DNA of 51,285 nucleotides from Dietzia cinnamea NBRC 102147 (GCF_001571065.1 NZ_BCSW01000023.1:1-51285); one strand, 5' to 3'; shown: positions 1 through 7,920, numbered from the stretch's first letter. Made by a program: numbers and translations. The notes: generated by a model from the sequence alone, not told the origin.

Positions 1-616
1 GGCGGGCGAAGCGGGCGCGGTTCTCCAGCGACCCGCCGTACTCGTCCTTCCGGCGGTTGAGCCTCGGACTGAGGAACTCGCTGACGAGGTAGTTGTGACC
101 GAAGTGCACCTCGATGGCGTCGAAACCGGCCTCGTAGGCGCCGCGCGCAGCCCGGACGTGGTCCTCGACGATCCGGTCGACATCGGCAAGGGTGCACGCC
201 TTGGTGATGGCCAGGCCGGTGGGCGCGGGGATGCGCGACGGACCGAGCGGGGTCATCCCGTTGGAGGCGCCGTTGGCGACCGCACCGGCGTGGCCGACCT
301 GGGCGGAGATCGCGGCACCCTCGTTGTGGACCGAATCGGTGAGCTTGCGCAGCATCCCGCCGTCGTCCATACCCCAGTGATATTGGTGCTTATCGGTGCG
401 ACCCTCGGGCGACGTGGCGAGGTAGGCCACGGTCGTCATACCGACCCCGCCTCGGGCGTACTCGGTGTGGAACTCGATGAGCTCGTCGGTGATCCGCCCA
501 CGGGGACACCGGCCCTCGAAGGTGGCGGCCTTGACGATGCGGTTCCGCAGCGTGACGTTGCCGATCTTTCCGGGGCTGAAGACGTCGGGGGCGGGGGTTC
601 CGGGCGCGAGAGTCAT
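1..616 (-). CDS. Old Yellow Enzyme-family NADH:flavin oxidoreductase (C-terminus outside window)
   Basis: The first ~205 codons of an FMN-dependent ene-reductase are present; the gene runs off the left edge. The frame opens at ATG 616 and starts MTLAPGTPAPDVFSPGKIG, the usual N-terminal strand of the OYE barrel. It contains the family signature NYLVSEFLSPRLNRRKDEYG followed by GSLENRARF near the window edge, and the HFGHNY segment that lines the FMN/substrate pocket. Members reduce activated C=C bonds with NAD(P)H in the cytoplasm. The substrate cannot be read from sequence. The KstR-like box just upstream of the start hints at steroid or lipid catabolism, but this is inference. The two SMR genes upstream are on the same strand, 134 bp away, so read-through from them is possible. 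Confidence 0.9.
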   Translation of the reverse strand, partial: MTLAPGTPAPDVFSPGKIGNVTLRNRIVKAATFEGRCPRGRITDELIEFHTEYARGGVGMTTVAYLATSPEGRTDKHQYHWGMDDGGMLRKLTDSVHNEGAAISAQVGHAGAVANGASNGMTPLGPSRIPAPTGLAITKACTLADVDRIVEDHVRAARGAYEAGFDAIEVHFGHNYLVSEFLSPRLNRRKDEYGGSLENRARFAR

Positions 617-624
617 ACGCAGAA

Positions 625-638
625 TGTAACCCGTTCTA
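625..638. promoter_or_regulatory. KstR-like operator (TNNAACNNGTTNNA)
   Basis: The 14-mer TGTAACCCGTTCTA fits every fixed position of the KstR consensus TNNAACNNGTTNNA known from mycobacterial and rhodococcal steroid regulons. It ends 8 bases before the start codon of the OYE-family gene, where a bound repressor would block transcription. The outer bases are not fully symmetric, so affinity may be modest, and the motif is short enough for chance matches. Confidence 0.45.
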
Positions 639-669
639 GTGGCGCTGTCACGGCCTTGGCCTGCGCTTA

Positions 670-684
670 TGCACACCGTGTGCA
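670..684. promoter_or_regulatory. 15-bp perfect palindrome upstream of the OYE gene
   Basis: TGCACAC-C-GTGTGCA is perfectly symmetric around position 677 and lies about 54 bases upstream of the OYE start codon, in the gap after the SMR genes. It could be an operator of an unidentified regulator or the stem of a short hairpin. I do not recognise the motif. Confidence 0.35.
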
Positions 685-750
685 GGTTTCTCGACGGGCG
701 CGTGCGGCACACCCCGCCTACCTGCGGGGGATAGGGTCGCCTAACCGCGG

Positions 751-1068
751 TCAGGCGTCCGCGCCGAGTTCGACGAGCAGCACGCCGCAGGCGATGAGGA
801 CGATCCCGGCACCCATCAGCGGCGTGAGCGGCTCGCGGAACAGCAGGCGGCTGAACACCGCGGCCAGCGCGACGCCCGCAGCGGTCCAGATGCCGTAGGC
901 CACGCCGAGCGGCATGCCGGCGGCCAGCGTGAGGGACAGGAACACGAACGCGATCAGGTACCCGGGCGCGACGGCGGCGTACCACCGCGCGTCGTCGACG
1001 GCCTTGCGGAGGGAGAGGGTCGCCGCGAGCTCACAACAGATGGCGACGACGAGGTAACCCCACGCCAT
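751..1068 (-). CDS. SMR-family small multidrug efflux subunit, second of a tandem pair
   Basis: A 105-residue protein with four predicted membrane helices, the standard size of small multidrug resistance (EmrE/QacE/SugE) proteins. The conserved membrane-embedded glutamate lies in AICCELAATLSLRKA (Glu13) in helix 1, and helix 3 carries the family's GVAYGIWTAAGVALAA motif. These proteins exchange protons for cationic drugs, polyamines or guanidinium across the cytoplasmic membrane. The start codon overlaps the stop of the preceding SMR gene by one base (TGATG), so the two are translationally coupled and probably form a heterodimer, as in EbrAB or YkkCD. The substrate is unknown. Confidence 0.9.
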   Translation of the reverse strand: MAWGYLVVAICCELAATLSLRKAVDDARWYAAVAPGYLIAFVFLSLTLAAGMPLGVAYGIWTAAGVALAAVFSRLLFREPLTPLMGAGIVLIACGVLLVELGADA

Positions 1069-1451
1069 CACGCGGCCCCTACCGCTCGGGCGCGAGCGCG
1101 CTGGGATCCGAGTTCGACGCACAGGACGCCGGCGATGATGACCGCGATACCGGCCACCATCAGCGGGGTCAGTGGCTCGGCGAAGATCAGCGCGGACAGG
1201 CCCGCGGTGAGCGCGACGCCGGTGGCTCCCCAGATGCCGTAGGCCACGCCCAGCGGCAGCCCCGCCTTCAGGGTCCGGGCGAGGAACACGAAGGCGCCGA
1301 GGTAGCCGATCACCACCACGACGTAGAGCGCGGGCCTGTCCAGCGCGCCTTTGAGTGCGAGCGACCCCGCGACCTCGCAGACGATCGCCGCGGCCAGGTT
1401 CAGCCACTTACCGGTCGGTCGTCTCCCGGACGCGATAGTCCCCTCGGTCAC
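1068..1451 (-). CDS. SMR-family small multidrug efflux subunit, first of a tandem pair
   Basis: A second SMR protein of about 127 residues. It is paralogous to its neighbour (GYLGAFVFLARTL and GVAYGIWGATGVALTAG against GYLIAFVFLSLTL and GVAYGIWTAAGVALAA) and has the same helix-1 glutamate in AAIVCEVAGSLALKG. Its C-terminal arginine-rich tail (SQRARARAVGAA) is longer than usual and would sit in the cytoplasm if topology is normal. The start is uncertain. I chose GTG 1451; a TTG at 1460 is in frame and neither has a clear ribosome-binding site. Either choice overlaps the 3' end of the upstream esterase gene by about 45-50 bases, suggesting an esterase-SMR-SMR operon. Confidence 0.85.
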   Translation of the reverse strand: MTEGTIASGRRPTGKWLNLAAAIVCEVAGSLALKGALDRPALYVVVVIGYLGAFVFLARTLKAGLPLGVAYGIWGATGVALTAGLSALIFAEPLTPLMVAGIAVIIAGVLCVELGSQRARARAVGAA

Positions 1452-2700
1452 GGGGGCCAACTGTATCGGCGTCCACCGCGGTCGCCGTCACCGCCGTGCG
1501 GATGTGTCCGGCCAGCACGGCGAGCGCCGACGCGCCCTCGGGCGTCCCGGCGACCACGGGGAAGCAGTGGACCATCCCGGGCCACACCCGCAGATCGACG
1601 GTCGCTCCCCGCGCGGTGCTCGCGTCGACGAAGCCGCGGACGTCGTCGACCACGAAGTCGTCTCCCCCGCAGACGATCGCGACCGCCGGCGCACTCGCGT
1701 CGAGCGGCCGGCGGGCCGGGGAGATCCCCGGGTCGTCGACCGGGGTGTCGCCCGCGTAGGCGTCGCGACAGTCGGCGGCGATGGACGGGGGCATGAGCGG
1801 ATCGAGGGCACCGCCGGATCGCTCCCCGCCGAGGGGCTCGGTGAGGTCGACCCAAGGGCTGATCAGGGCCAGAGCAGCCGGTCGTTCGCCGCCTCCGCGA
1901 AGACGGTCGAGCAGTCCCAGCGCGAGGCCGCCGCCCGCCGAGTCGCCGGCGATCGCGACCCTCTCGGCGCCGCCGACGTGCTCGGCGAGGTGCCGGAACG
2001 CGGCCTCCGCGTCGTCGAGTGCCGCCGGGTACCGGTGCTCGGGCGCCAGCCGGTAGTCGGGCACGTACGTGGTCGCCCCGGCGAGGCGGGCCAACGCCTT
2101 CGCCATGGTGGCGTGCGTGTCCGACGAGCCGGCGACATAGCCGCCCCCGTGCAGCACGAGCAGGCCGGGCGCGTCGTCCGCCCCGTCGATCCACAGACCC
2201 GGCACCGGCGCACCGTGCGCGGGCCGCGTCCGCCGGCGCGCCCCCGTCGCCCGGGACGCGGTCGTCGCGACCGCCCGCAGCGCCCGGATCCACTTCTCGT
2301 CGAAGGGCGCGATGGTCAGGACGGGCCGGACGACCAGTTGCAGGCCGGCGCGCTGGAACCGTGCCGGCAGGCTGGGCCGACGGGTGACGGCGATCCGCCG
2401 GTCGGCCTCGGTGACGAGCCGCCGCGCGAGCAGTGAGAGGATGGCCCGTAGAACCGGCCGCGGGAGCCCAGCGGTGGGCCGCGCCGGCAGGCTCCACTCG
2501 AGTTCTCCGCCGCCGTCGGGACGCGCGCGGACCGTGACGCGGCCCAGGTGCCGGTGCACCCACCAGATCGGGATCGGGCCCGCCCATTCGCGCCACCGTG
2601 CGGGGTCGGCGGCGAGTGCGAGGACGTCGGCGGGGTCGGCCGAGAACCGCGCGCGGACCGGAGCCGCCCGGCCGACCGCACTGCCATCTCGACGTGCCAC
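1408..2700 (-). CDS. HSL-type alpha/beta-hydrolase (esterase/lipase), 430 aa
   Basis: A carboxylesterase of the hormone-sensitive-lipase group. The oxyanion-hole motif is seen in LLVLHGGGYVAGSSDTH, the nucleophile serine in the elbow AIAGDSAGGGLALGL, and the catalytic histidine probably in VWPGMVHCFPV near the C-terminus, with an acid residue in CGGDDFVVDD. The catalytic fold occupies about residues 165-410. The first ~150 residues are not part of the minimal hydrolase fold and include a lipid-transfer-like segment (ADPARWREWAGPIPIWW); I cannot assign them. The start is GTG 2700, supported by a strong GGGGAGGTG ribosome-binding site. The last bases overlap the SMR gene downstream. The natural ester substrate cannot be deduced. 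Confidence 0.85.
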   Translation of the reverse strand: MARRDGSAVGRAAPVRARFSADPADVLALAADPARWREWAGPIPIWWVHRHLGRVTVRARPDGGGELEWSLPARPTAGLPRPVLRAILSLLARRLVTEADRRIAVTRRPSLPARFQRAGLQLVVRPVLTIAPFDEKWIRALRAVATTASRATGARRRTRPAHGAPVPGLWIDGADDAPGLLVLHGGGYVAGSSDTHATMAKALARLAGATTYVPDYRLAPEHRYPAALDDAEAAFRHLAEHVGGAERVAIAGDSAGGGLALGLLDRLRGGGERPAALALISPWVDLTEPLGGERSGGALDPLMPPSIAADCRDAYAGDTPVDDPGISPARRPLDASAPAVAIVCGGDDFVVDDVRGFVDASTARGATVDLRVWPGMVHCFPVVAGTPEGASALAVLAGHIRTAVTATAVDADTVGPRDRGDYRVRETTDR

Positions 2701-2725
2701 TACCGCACCTCCCCGGATAGCGGAA

Positions 2726-2755
2726 AGGCCGTCCCCGCTTGCGCGGAAACGGCCT
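2726..2755 (-). terminator. Hairpin downstream of tRNA-Ala
   Basis: Read on the minus strand, AGGCCGT and ACGGCCT pair around a GC-rich loop that can form an inner stem, followed by a short CTTTCC tract. It begins 20 bases after the tRNA 3' end and fits a terminator or processing hairpin for the tRNA transcript. Confidence 0.5.
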
Positions 2756-2775
2756 CTGAACTCGAAGTCCTTGGG

Positions 2776-2848
2776 TGGAGCTAAGGGGAATCGAACCCCT
2801 GACCTTCTCGATGCGAACGAGACGCGCTACCAACTGCGCTATAGCCCC
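2776..2848 (-). tRNA. tRNA-Ala (anticodon CGC)
   Basis: 73 bases fold as a full cloverleaf on the minus strand: acceptor GGGGCTA/TAGCTCC, D-arm GCGC-AGTTGGTA-GCGC, anticodon stem TCTCG/CGAGA with loop TTCGCAT (anticodon CGC, reads GCG), and T-arm AGGGG-TTCGATT-CCCCT. The acceptor stem contains the G3:U70 wobble pair that is the identity element for alanyl-tRNA synthetase, and the discriminator base is A. The CCA end is not encoded. The gene stands alone between glpR and the esterase. Confidence 0.97.
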
Positions 2849-2971
2849 TCGCCGCCCTCGCGGGCCGCGATGCCCCTCTTCCGAACTCTTCCAAGAGGCT
2901 GTGCCGCCCTCTCGAGCAGCGTGGAATACCTTACCAGTATGGTCGGGCAGCCGACCAAATCGGGGGTCCGA

Positions 2972-4207
2972 TCAGCCCACCGCGCGCCGCAGCGGCTCGC
3001 GGTGACGACGCCGCTGATCGTGGTGACCGGGGTCGGTGTCCAGGTCCTCGCGGTGGGTGTCGAGCACGTCGAACGCAGGGTCCTCGTCGTCGATCTCCAG
3101 CACCACCGCACCGGGCCGGCGCAGCCGCGGCGGCACGATCGACAGTTCATCGTCCTCGCGGGACTCCACGCCCAGCCGGGCGCGACGCATGCGCTCGATG
3201 CGGCGGCGGCGCAGGCTCTCCTCCAGCTTCACCTGACGGCGCAGGTACATGAGGTAGGCAGCGAGCAGCAGGACGGAGCCGCCGGCGAACCACCACACGG
3301 CGGGGACGGTGAGAAGGGCCAGGACCACGGCGACCACCGAGAGGCCCACGAGGATGAGGGCCGTACGCTGCCGGGCGTGCGCGCGCTGCTCGGCGGCCTG
3401 CCGGTCCGCCATCGGGTCGTAGGCCCCGCGCCCACGACGCCGCTCGGCGAAGTCCAGATCGGCGTCGGTGAGCTCCACCTCGGGCGCGGCGGGCCGCCGA
3501 CGACCCCGGTGGGTGAGCACGGCCTCCTCGTCGATGCCCGCCGCGTCCTCGGCGTGACCCGTCGGCCCGGCCGGCCGCTCCCCCGCGGAGCGTTCGACCA
3601 GCTCGCCGTCGACGACCACGGGCCGCCGCGCGTCCTCGTCCGCGTCCACGCCGGCGTCTCCCGCACGGACGTCGGTTCCGACTCGCACGTCACCGACCTC
3701 GGCGGCCACCACCAACGCGCTCTGCTCCGACACGGAGGCCACCGCGCGCACGGAGTCGCTCTCGTCCGCCACCACGACCGCCGGGATCTCCGAGGTGATC
3801 TCCTCCGAGGTCTGCTCGCCGCCGTGGGCACGCTCGCCCGCGGTCGCGGCGGCGCGCCGCTCCTCCATGGCGCGGCGCACGGCCTCGCCACGGCGGCCCG
3901 CGGCCTCGCGGCGCAGGGTCTGCTCTAGCAGGTGCTCCCACGTCTCGGTGTCGAGCAGCTCGGCGTCCGTCGCGCCGGCCCCGGTCGGCAGTCCGAAAAC
4001 GGACTCCTCGGATTCGGCCTGCACGGGATCGGCCGCGGCGCGCCCACGACTGGGCACCAGGCGGCGGGAACCGCCGGAGTACAGCGTGCGCGTCTGCGCC
4101 AGCGCGTCACCGGTGCGGCGGATGGGATTGCGCGACCGGATGAGCATTGGCGCGAGGACGAACAGCCAGACCACCACCAGCAGGATGATCAGCAGCGAGC
4201 TCGACAT
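2972..4207 (-). CDS. glpR: GlpR/SepX-like divisome membrane protein (Rv0996 family)
   Basis: A 411-residue membrane protein with an N-terminal helix (SLLIILLVVVWLFVLAPMLI, residues ~4-23) followed by RSRNPIRRTGDALAQTRTLY. A long acidic, low-complexity middle follows, then a pair of helices around RTALILVGLSVVAVVLALL and WWFAGGSVLLLAAYLMYLRR, and a basic C-terminal region. This layout and its place after galU-moeA-rimJ match the protein described as the Glp receptor GlpR in Corynebacterium and the related SepX in Streptomyces, which act at the division septum. An AGGAGG-type site precedes ATG 4207. The function is assigned by synteny and architecture, because the disordered middle is poorly conserved. 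Confidence 0.75.
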   Translation of the reverse strand: MSSSLLIILLVVVWLFVLAPMLIRSRNPIRRTGDALAQTRTLYSGGSRRLVPSRGRAAADPVQAESEESVFGLPTGAGATDAELLDTETWEHLLEQTLRREAAGRRGEAVRRAMEERRAAATAGERAHGGEQTSEEITSEIPAVVVADESDSVRAVASVSEQSALVVAAEVGDVRVGTDVRAGDAGVDADEDARRPVVVDGELVERSAGERPAGPTGHAEDAAGIDEEAVLTHRGRRRPAAPEVELTDADLDFAERRRGRGAYDPMADRQAAEQRAHARQRTALILVGLSVVAVVLALLTVPAVWWFAGGSVLLLAAYLMYLRRQVKLEESLRRRRIERMRRARLGVESREDDELSIVPPRLRRPGAVVLEIDDEDPAFDVLDTHREDLDTDPGHHDQRRRHREPLRRAVG

Positions 4208-4327
4208 CGATCAGGCCTCCTCGAGCGTCTACCCCGACTCGGGACGTCGTGGTGAGGATCCAACCGTAACGGCGCGCGAGCCCCGTGAAGCGGCGGCGCG
4301 CCGCAGGTCACGATGCTCAGGACATCC

Positions 4328-5008
4328 TCAGGCGCGCCGGGCCCGGCCGGCCTCGACGAGCGCCGCCACCGCGCCCCGGCCGTGCTCCTCGCGGGTGCGG
4401 GCGACCAGGAGATGATCGCGCCACGCGCCGTCCACGTGGAGGTAGCGCCGCAGCAGCCCCTCCTCGCGGAATCCGCACCTCTCGAGCACCACGCGGCTGG
4501 CCGTGTTCTCCGGTCGGACGGTCGCGTCCACGCGGTGCAGAGCACCCGGCCCCAGGGCGTGGTCCACGCCCAGTGCCAGCGCCGCGGTGGCCACCCCGCC
4601 GCCGACGAACGGGCGGCCGACCCAGTAGCCGATCCACCCGGAGTGCAGGGCGCCGCGGACGATGCCGCCCACGGTGAGCTGCCCGCAGAAGCGGCCGTCG
4701 AGCTCGATGGCGGCGGGGAGGGTCGCTCCGGCGCGGGCGTAGCGTCGGAGCTGGGCGTGGATGGGAGGCCAGGCGCGCGGGGAGTTGTTCTCGTGCCACC
4801 GGCCCTCGACGGTCGGCTCCCACGGCTCGAGGTAGTCCCGCTCGAACAGCCGCAGCGCCGACCAGGCGCGCGCGTCCCGTCGGCGTACCGGCCTCAGGGT
4901 GACGACGCCCGCGGGCACGCGCAGCGGCCCCGCCTCGAGGGGCCACCCGGGGTGGGCGGCCGTGTCGGCGGTCAACGCGTCCCACACGCCGCTCACGCCC
5001 CGGTTCAC
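4328..5008 (-). CDS. rimJ: RimJ/RimL-type GNAT N-acetyltransferase
   Basis: A 226-residue GCN5-related acetyltransferase of the ribosomal-protein-alanine group. GWIGYWVGRPFVGGGVATAA is the acetyl-CoA-binding segment and VDATVRPENTASRVVLERCG is the conserved beta-strand/helix with the Asn typical of RimJ/RimL proteins. It would transfer acetyl to the N-terminal amine of a protein such as S5 or S18; the true target is unknown. The start GTG 5008 overlaps the stop of glp by four bases (GTGA), so the two genes are translationally coupled. In mycobacteria the same gene (rimJ) lies in the same place. Confidence 0.85.
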   Translation of the reverse strand: MNRGVSGVWDALTADTAAHPGWPLEAGPLRVPAGVVTLRPVRRRDARAWSALRLFERDYLEPWEPTVEGRWHENNSPRAWPPIHAQLRRYARAGATLPAAIELDGRFCGQLTVGGIVRGALHSGWIGYWVGRPFVGGGVATAALALGVDHALGPGALHRVDATVRPENTASRVVLERCGFREEGLLRRYLHVDGAWRDHLLVARTREEHGRGAVAALVEAGRARRA

Positions 5009-6264
5009 CCCCGCTGGGCGAGGAACATCACGTCGACCTCGTCACCCGCCCTCACGGCGGTGACGCCGGGATCGATCACGACGAGGCAGTTGGCCTCCGC
5101 GAGCGACGCGAGCAGGTGCGTCGAGGACCCCTGGGCACCGCCGAGGGCGCGGACCAGGTACTCGCCCGTGTCCGTGTCGCGCATGAGCTGCCCGCGCAGG
5201 TAGCCGCGACGCCCCTCGACCGACGAGATCGGCGCCACCGTGCGGGCGCGGACGGTGCGGCGCATGGGCTGACGCTTGCCCAGCGCGATGCGGATGAGGG
5301 GCCGCACCATGATCTCGAAGACCACCAGCGCGCTCACCGGGTTGGACGGCAGCAGGAAGGTGGGGACCTCGTCGCGACCGAGCCGGCCGAAGCCCTGCAC
5401 CGACCCGGGGTGCATGGCGACACGGTTGACCTCGATCTGCCCGAGCTCGGCCATGACCTGGCGGATCCGGGTGGTGGCCTCTCCGCCGGCGGCGCCGGAG
5501 ACCACGACGAGTTCACTGCGGACGAGCTGACCCTCGAGCACCTCGCGCAGTCGTGACGGCTCGGTGCTGGCGATGCCCACCCGGTGGACGTCGGCACCGG
5601 CGTCACGGCCGGCGGCGGTGAGGGCGTAGGAGTTGACGTCGTAGACCTGCCCGGTGCCGGGTCGGCCGTCGACGTCCACGAGTTCGTCGCCCACGGAGAT
5701 GACCGACATCCGCGGCTTGGGGTGCACGAGCACCTTGGCGCGGCCGACGGAGGCGAGAAGGCCGACCTGGGCGGGACCGATGATGCTGCCGGCGCGGACG
5801 GCCACGTCGCCGGGCTGGACGTCGTCGCCGATGCGGCGGACGTAGTCACCGGTGCGGACGGTGCGGGTCGGGACGATCTGCCGGCCGTCGGGGGCGGCCC
5901 AGCCGACCGGCAGGACCGCGTCGGCGAGGGTCGGCAGCGGCGCGCCGGTGTCGACGCGCACGGTCTGACCGGGCTGCAGCCGGATGGGCTGGCGGGAGCC
6001 GGCGGTGATCTGGCCGACCAAGGGCAGGGCCACGGGGCCGTCCGGCGCGTCACCGCCCCGGTCGCCGGGGCCGTCGGGCCGGACGTCGACGCTGCGCACC
6101 GCATAGCCGTCGATCGCGGCCTGGTCGAACGACGGGAGCGGGCGCTCGGCCACGACCTCCTCGGCACACAGCAGGCCCTGCGCCTCGGAGATGGCCACGC
6201 GCACGGGGCGCGGGGCGACCGCGGCCGCCGTCACCAGAGCAAGCTGTTCCTCGACGGAGCGCAC
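5005..6264 (-). CDS. glp: MoeA/gephyrin-like protein Glp (MoeA1)
   Basis: A 419-residue protein with the full MoeA/gephyrin domain order: an N-terminal region with PLPSFDQAAIDGYAVRSVDV, the linker RVDTGAPLPTLADAVLPV, the MPT-binding domain (VISVGDELVDV...VNSYALTAAG), and a C-terminal MoeA-IV-type domain. Classic MoeA enzymes insert molybdate into molybdopterin. Here the usual SGGVSVGDYD loop reads SGAAGGEATT, so the catalytic loop is degenerate. This fits the corynebacterial Glp, which was described as a division/elongation factor binding FtsZ and the membrane receptor GlpR. I chose GTG 6264 because an AAAGGAG sits six bases upstream and MRSVEEQ is the family N-terminus; GTG 6291 is also in frame. 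Confidence 0.82.
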   Translation of the reverse strand: MRSVEEQLALVTAAAVAPRPVRVAISEAQGLLCAEEVVAERPLPSFDQAAIDGYAVRSVDVRPDGPGDRGGDAPDGPVALPLVGQITAGSRQPIRLQPGQTVRVDTGAPLPTLADAVLPVGWAAPDGRQIVPTRTVRTGDYVRRIGDDVQPGDVAVRAGSIIGPAQVGLLASVGRAKVLVHPKPRMSVISVGDELVDVDGRPGTGQVYDVNSYALTAAGRDAGADVHRVGIASTEPSRLREVLEGQLVRSELVVVSGAAGGEATTRIRQVMAELGQIEVNRVAMHPGSVQGFGRLGRDEVPTFLLPSNPVSALVVFEIMVRPLIRIALGKRQPMRRTVRARTVAPISSVEGRRGYLRGQLMRDTDTGEYLVRALGGAQGSSTHLLASLAEANCLVVIDPGVTAVRAGDEVDVMFLAQRG

Positions 6265-6328
6265 CAGGTGCTCCTTTCCCGTACCCGTCACCCGCGCGAG
6301 CGGGCCCGCCTCACCAGTGAAAAAGGGG

Positions 6329-7228
6329 TTACGACCCCAGTCTGTCCGCGAGCCACTCGCGGAGGTCGTCCGTGTACGCCGGGTTGTCCAGCGCGAAGTC
6401 CACGCAGGCCTTGATGTAGCCGCCCGGGTTGCCCAGGTCGTGCCGCGTACCGTCGTGGACCACCACGTGCACGGGGTGTCCCTCGCCGATGAGCAGGTCG
6501 ATCGCGTCGGTGAGCTGGATCTCCCCGCCCGCGCCCGGCTCGGTCCGACGCAGCGCGTCGAAGATCGCGCGATCCAGCACGTACCGCCCGGCCGCGGCGA
6601 GGTGGGAGGGCGCGTCCTCGGCGGCCGGCTTCTCGACCATCCCGAGCACCTTCTTCACCGACGGGTCGTCGGTGTCCTCCACCTCGAACACGCCGTAGGA
6701 GGAGACGTCGTCCGGGTCCACCTCGAACGCGCACAGCACGCTGCCGCCGCGCTCGGCGCGGACGGCGTTCATCCGGCCGAGGATCCCGAACGGCAGGACC
6801 AGGTCGTCCGGCAGCAGCACGGCCACGGCCTGCTCCTCGTCGCCGAGGACCGACTCGACTTGCGCGATCGCGTGTCCCAGCCCCAGGGGCTCGTCCTGAC
6901 GGACGTCGACCACCTCGATGAGCCCGGGCGCGCGCTGGACCTTGTGCAGCAATACATCCTTGCCGCGGCCCTCGAGCGTGTCCTCGAGGACGGAGTCCTC
7001 GGCGAAGTGCGCCATCACGCCGACCTTCCGCTCTGAGGTGACGATCGCGAGCCGCCCGGCCCCCGCCTCGGTGGCCTCCTCGGCGATGAGCTCGATCCCC
7101 GGCGTGTCCACGACGGGCAGGAGCTCCTTGGGCACCGTTTTGGTGGCGGGCAGGAACCGGGTCCCGAGACCGGCCGCCGGGACGACGGCGGTCCGGAACT
7201 GCGGCGCGGGTGAGGTGTCGGACGTCAT
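6329..7228 (-). CDS. galU: UTP-glucose-1-phosphate uridylyltransferase
   Basis: A 299-residue nucleotidyltransferase making UDP-glucose from UTP and glucose-1-phosphate, feeding galactan, trehalose and other glycoconjugates. The N-terminal signature AVVPAAGLGTRFLPATKTVP and KELLPVVDTP bind the nucleotide. VAVLLPDDLVL carries the metal-binding aspartates, and the sugar-binding region is FEVEDTDDPSVKKVLGMVEKP. ATG 7228 was chosen because AAGGTGG precedes it and the resulting N-terminus is of family length; an in-frame start 10 codons upstream has no such site. The gene heads the leftward galU-glp-rimJ-glpR operon and is divergent from the 5-FCL gene. Confidence 0.95.
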   Translation of the reverse strand: MTSDTSPAPQFRTAVVPAAGLGTRFLPATKTVPKELLPVVDTPGIELIAEEATEAGAGRLAIVTSERKVGVMAHFAEDSVLEDTLEGRGKDVLLHKVQRAPGLIEVVDVRQDEPLGLGHAIAQVESVLGDEEQAVAVLLPDDLVLPFGILGRMNAVRAERGGSVLCAFEVDPDDVSSYGVFEVEDTDDPSVKKVLGMVEKPAAEDAPSHLAAAGRYVLDRAIFDALRRTEPGAGGEIQLTDAIDLLIGEGHPVHVVVHDGTRHDLGNPGGYIKACVDFALDNPAYTDDLREWLADRLGS

Positions 7229-7293
7229 GGCGACCACCTTAGACCGCGTACCCGGCACCCACGTGTGACGCCACGCGCGGCAGACTGTGGCTC

Positions 7294-7920
7294 ATGTCGC
7301 AGGACGACCCCGACGTCGGCGCGGGGCCCACCACCGACGCCACCGTGAAGGCACGGTTGCGCCGGGAGGTCCTCGCGCGCCGCGCTGCCGTGCCCGCGCC
7401 GGTGCGCGTCCGGCGGGACCGGGCGATCCTCGACCACCTGGCGGGGATCGTCACCGCGGGGATGGTCGTCTGTGCGTACGTGCCCGACGACGACGAGGCC
7501 GGCGGACGGGGTCTGCCGGAGGAGCTGGCGCGCCGCGGTGCGCGGGTGCTGCTGCCCGTCTCCCCGGCGCGCGGCCCGGTGGAGTGGGCGACGTACGCCG
7601 GGCCGGCGGACCTGGTCCGGGGCCGGTTCGGCATCCTCGTGCCGTCGGCACCGCCGGAGGGACCCGAGCGCATCGCCGACGCCGATCTCGTGCTGGTGCC
7701 GGCCGTGGCCGTCGACCGCTCCGGGACGCGGCTCGGGCGGGGCGGCGGCTACTACGACCGCTCGCTCGCACTGGTCGGCCCCCGCACCCGACTCCTCGCG
7801 CTGGCCGACACGGAGAACGTCCTCGAGCACATCCCCGCCGAGGCCCACGACCGCCCCGTACACGGCGTGATCACGCCGGACGGCGTTCTCGACTTCGGAA
7901 CTTGGCACTCGCCGGAGTAG
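7294..7920 (+). CDS. 5-formyltetrahydrofolate cyclo-ligase
   Basis: A 208-residue enzyme that converts 5-formyl-THF to 5,10-methenyl-THF with ATP, salvaging the storage form of folate. The family signature GTRLGRGGGYYDRSL (ATP/phosphate loop) is at about residues 148-162, and the N-terminal KARLRREVLARRAAV helix with basic ATP-binding residues is present. It is divergent from galU, as in mycobacteria. The last nine codons are unusual: they contain one arm of a CIRCE operator belonging to the next gene, so heat-shock control elements and coding sequence share the same bases (7902-7920). Confidence 0.93.
   Translation: MSQDDPDVGAGPTTDATVKARLRREVLARRAAVPAPVRVRRDRAILDHLAGIVTAGMVVCAYVPDDDEAGGRGLPEELARRGARVLLPVSPARGPVEWATYAGPADLVRGRFGILVPSAPPEGPERIADADLVLVPAVAVDRSGTRLGRGGGYYDRSLALVGPRTRLLALADTENVLEHIPAEAHDRPVHGVITPDGVLDFGTWHSPE

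Noticed and set aside
2312-3928. Long rightward open frame (538 codons) across the esterase, tRNA and glpR
   Set aside because: It runs antisense through a tRNA and two recognisable genes, and its product is Arg/Pro/Gly-rich without motifs. It is a GC-bias shadow.
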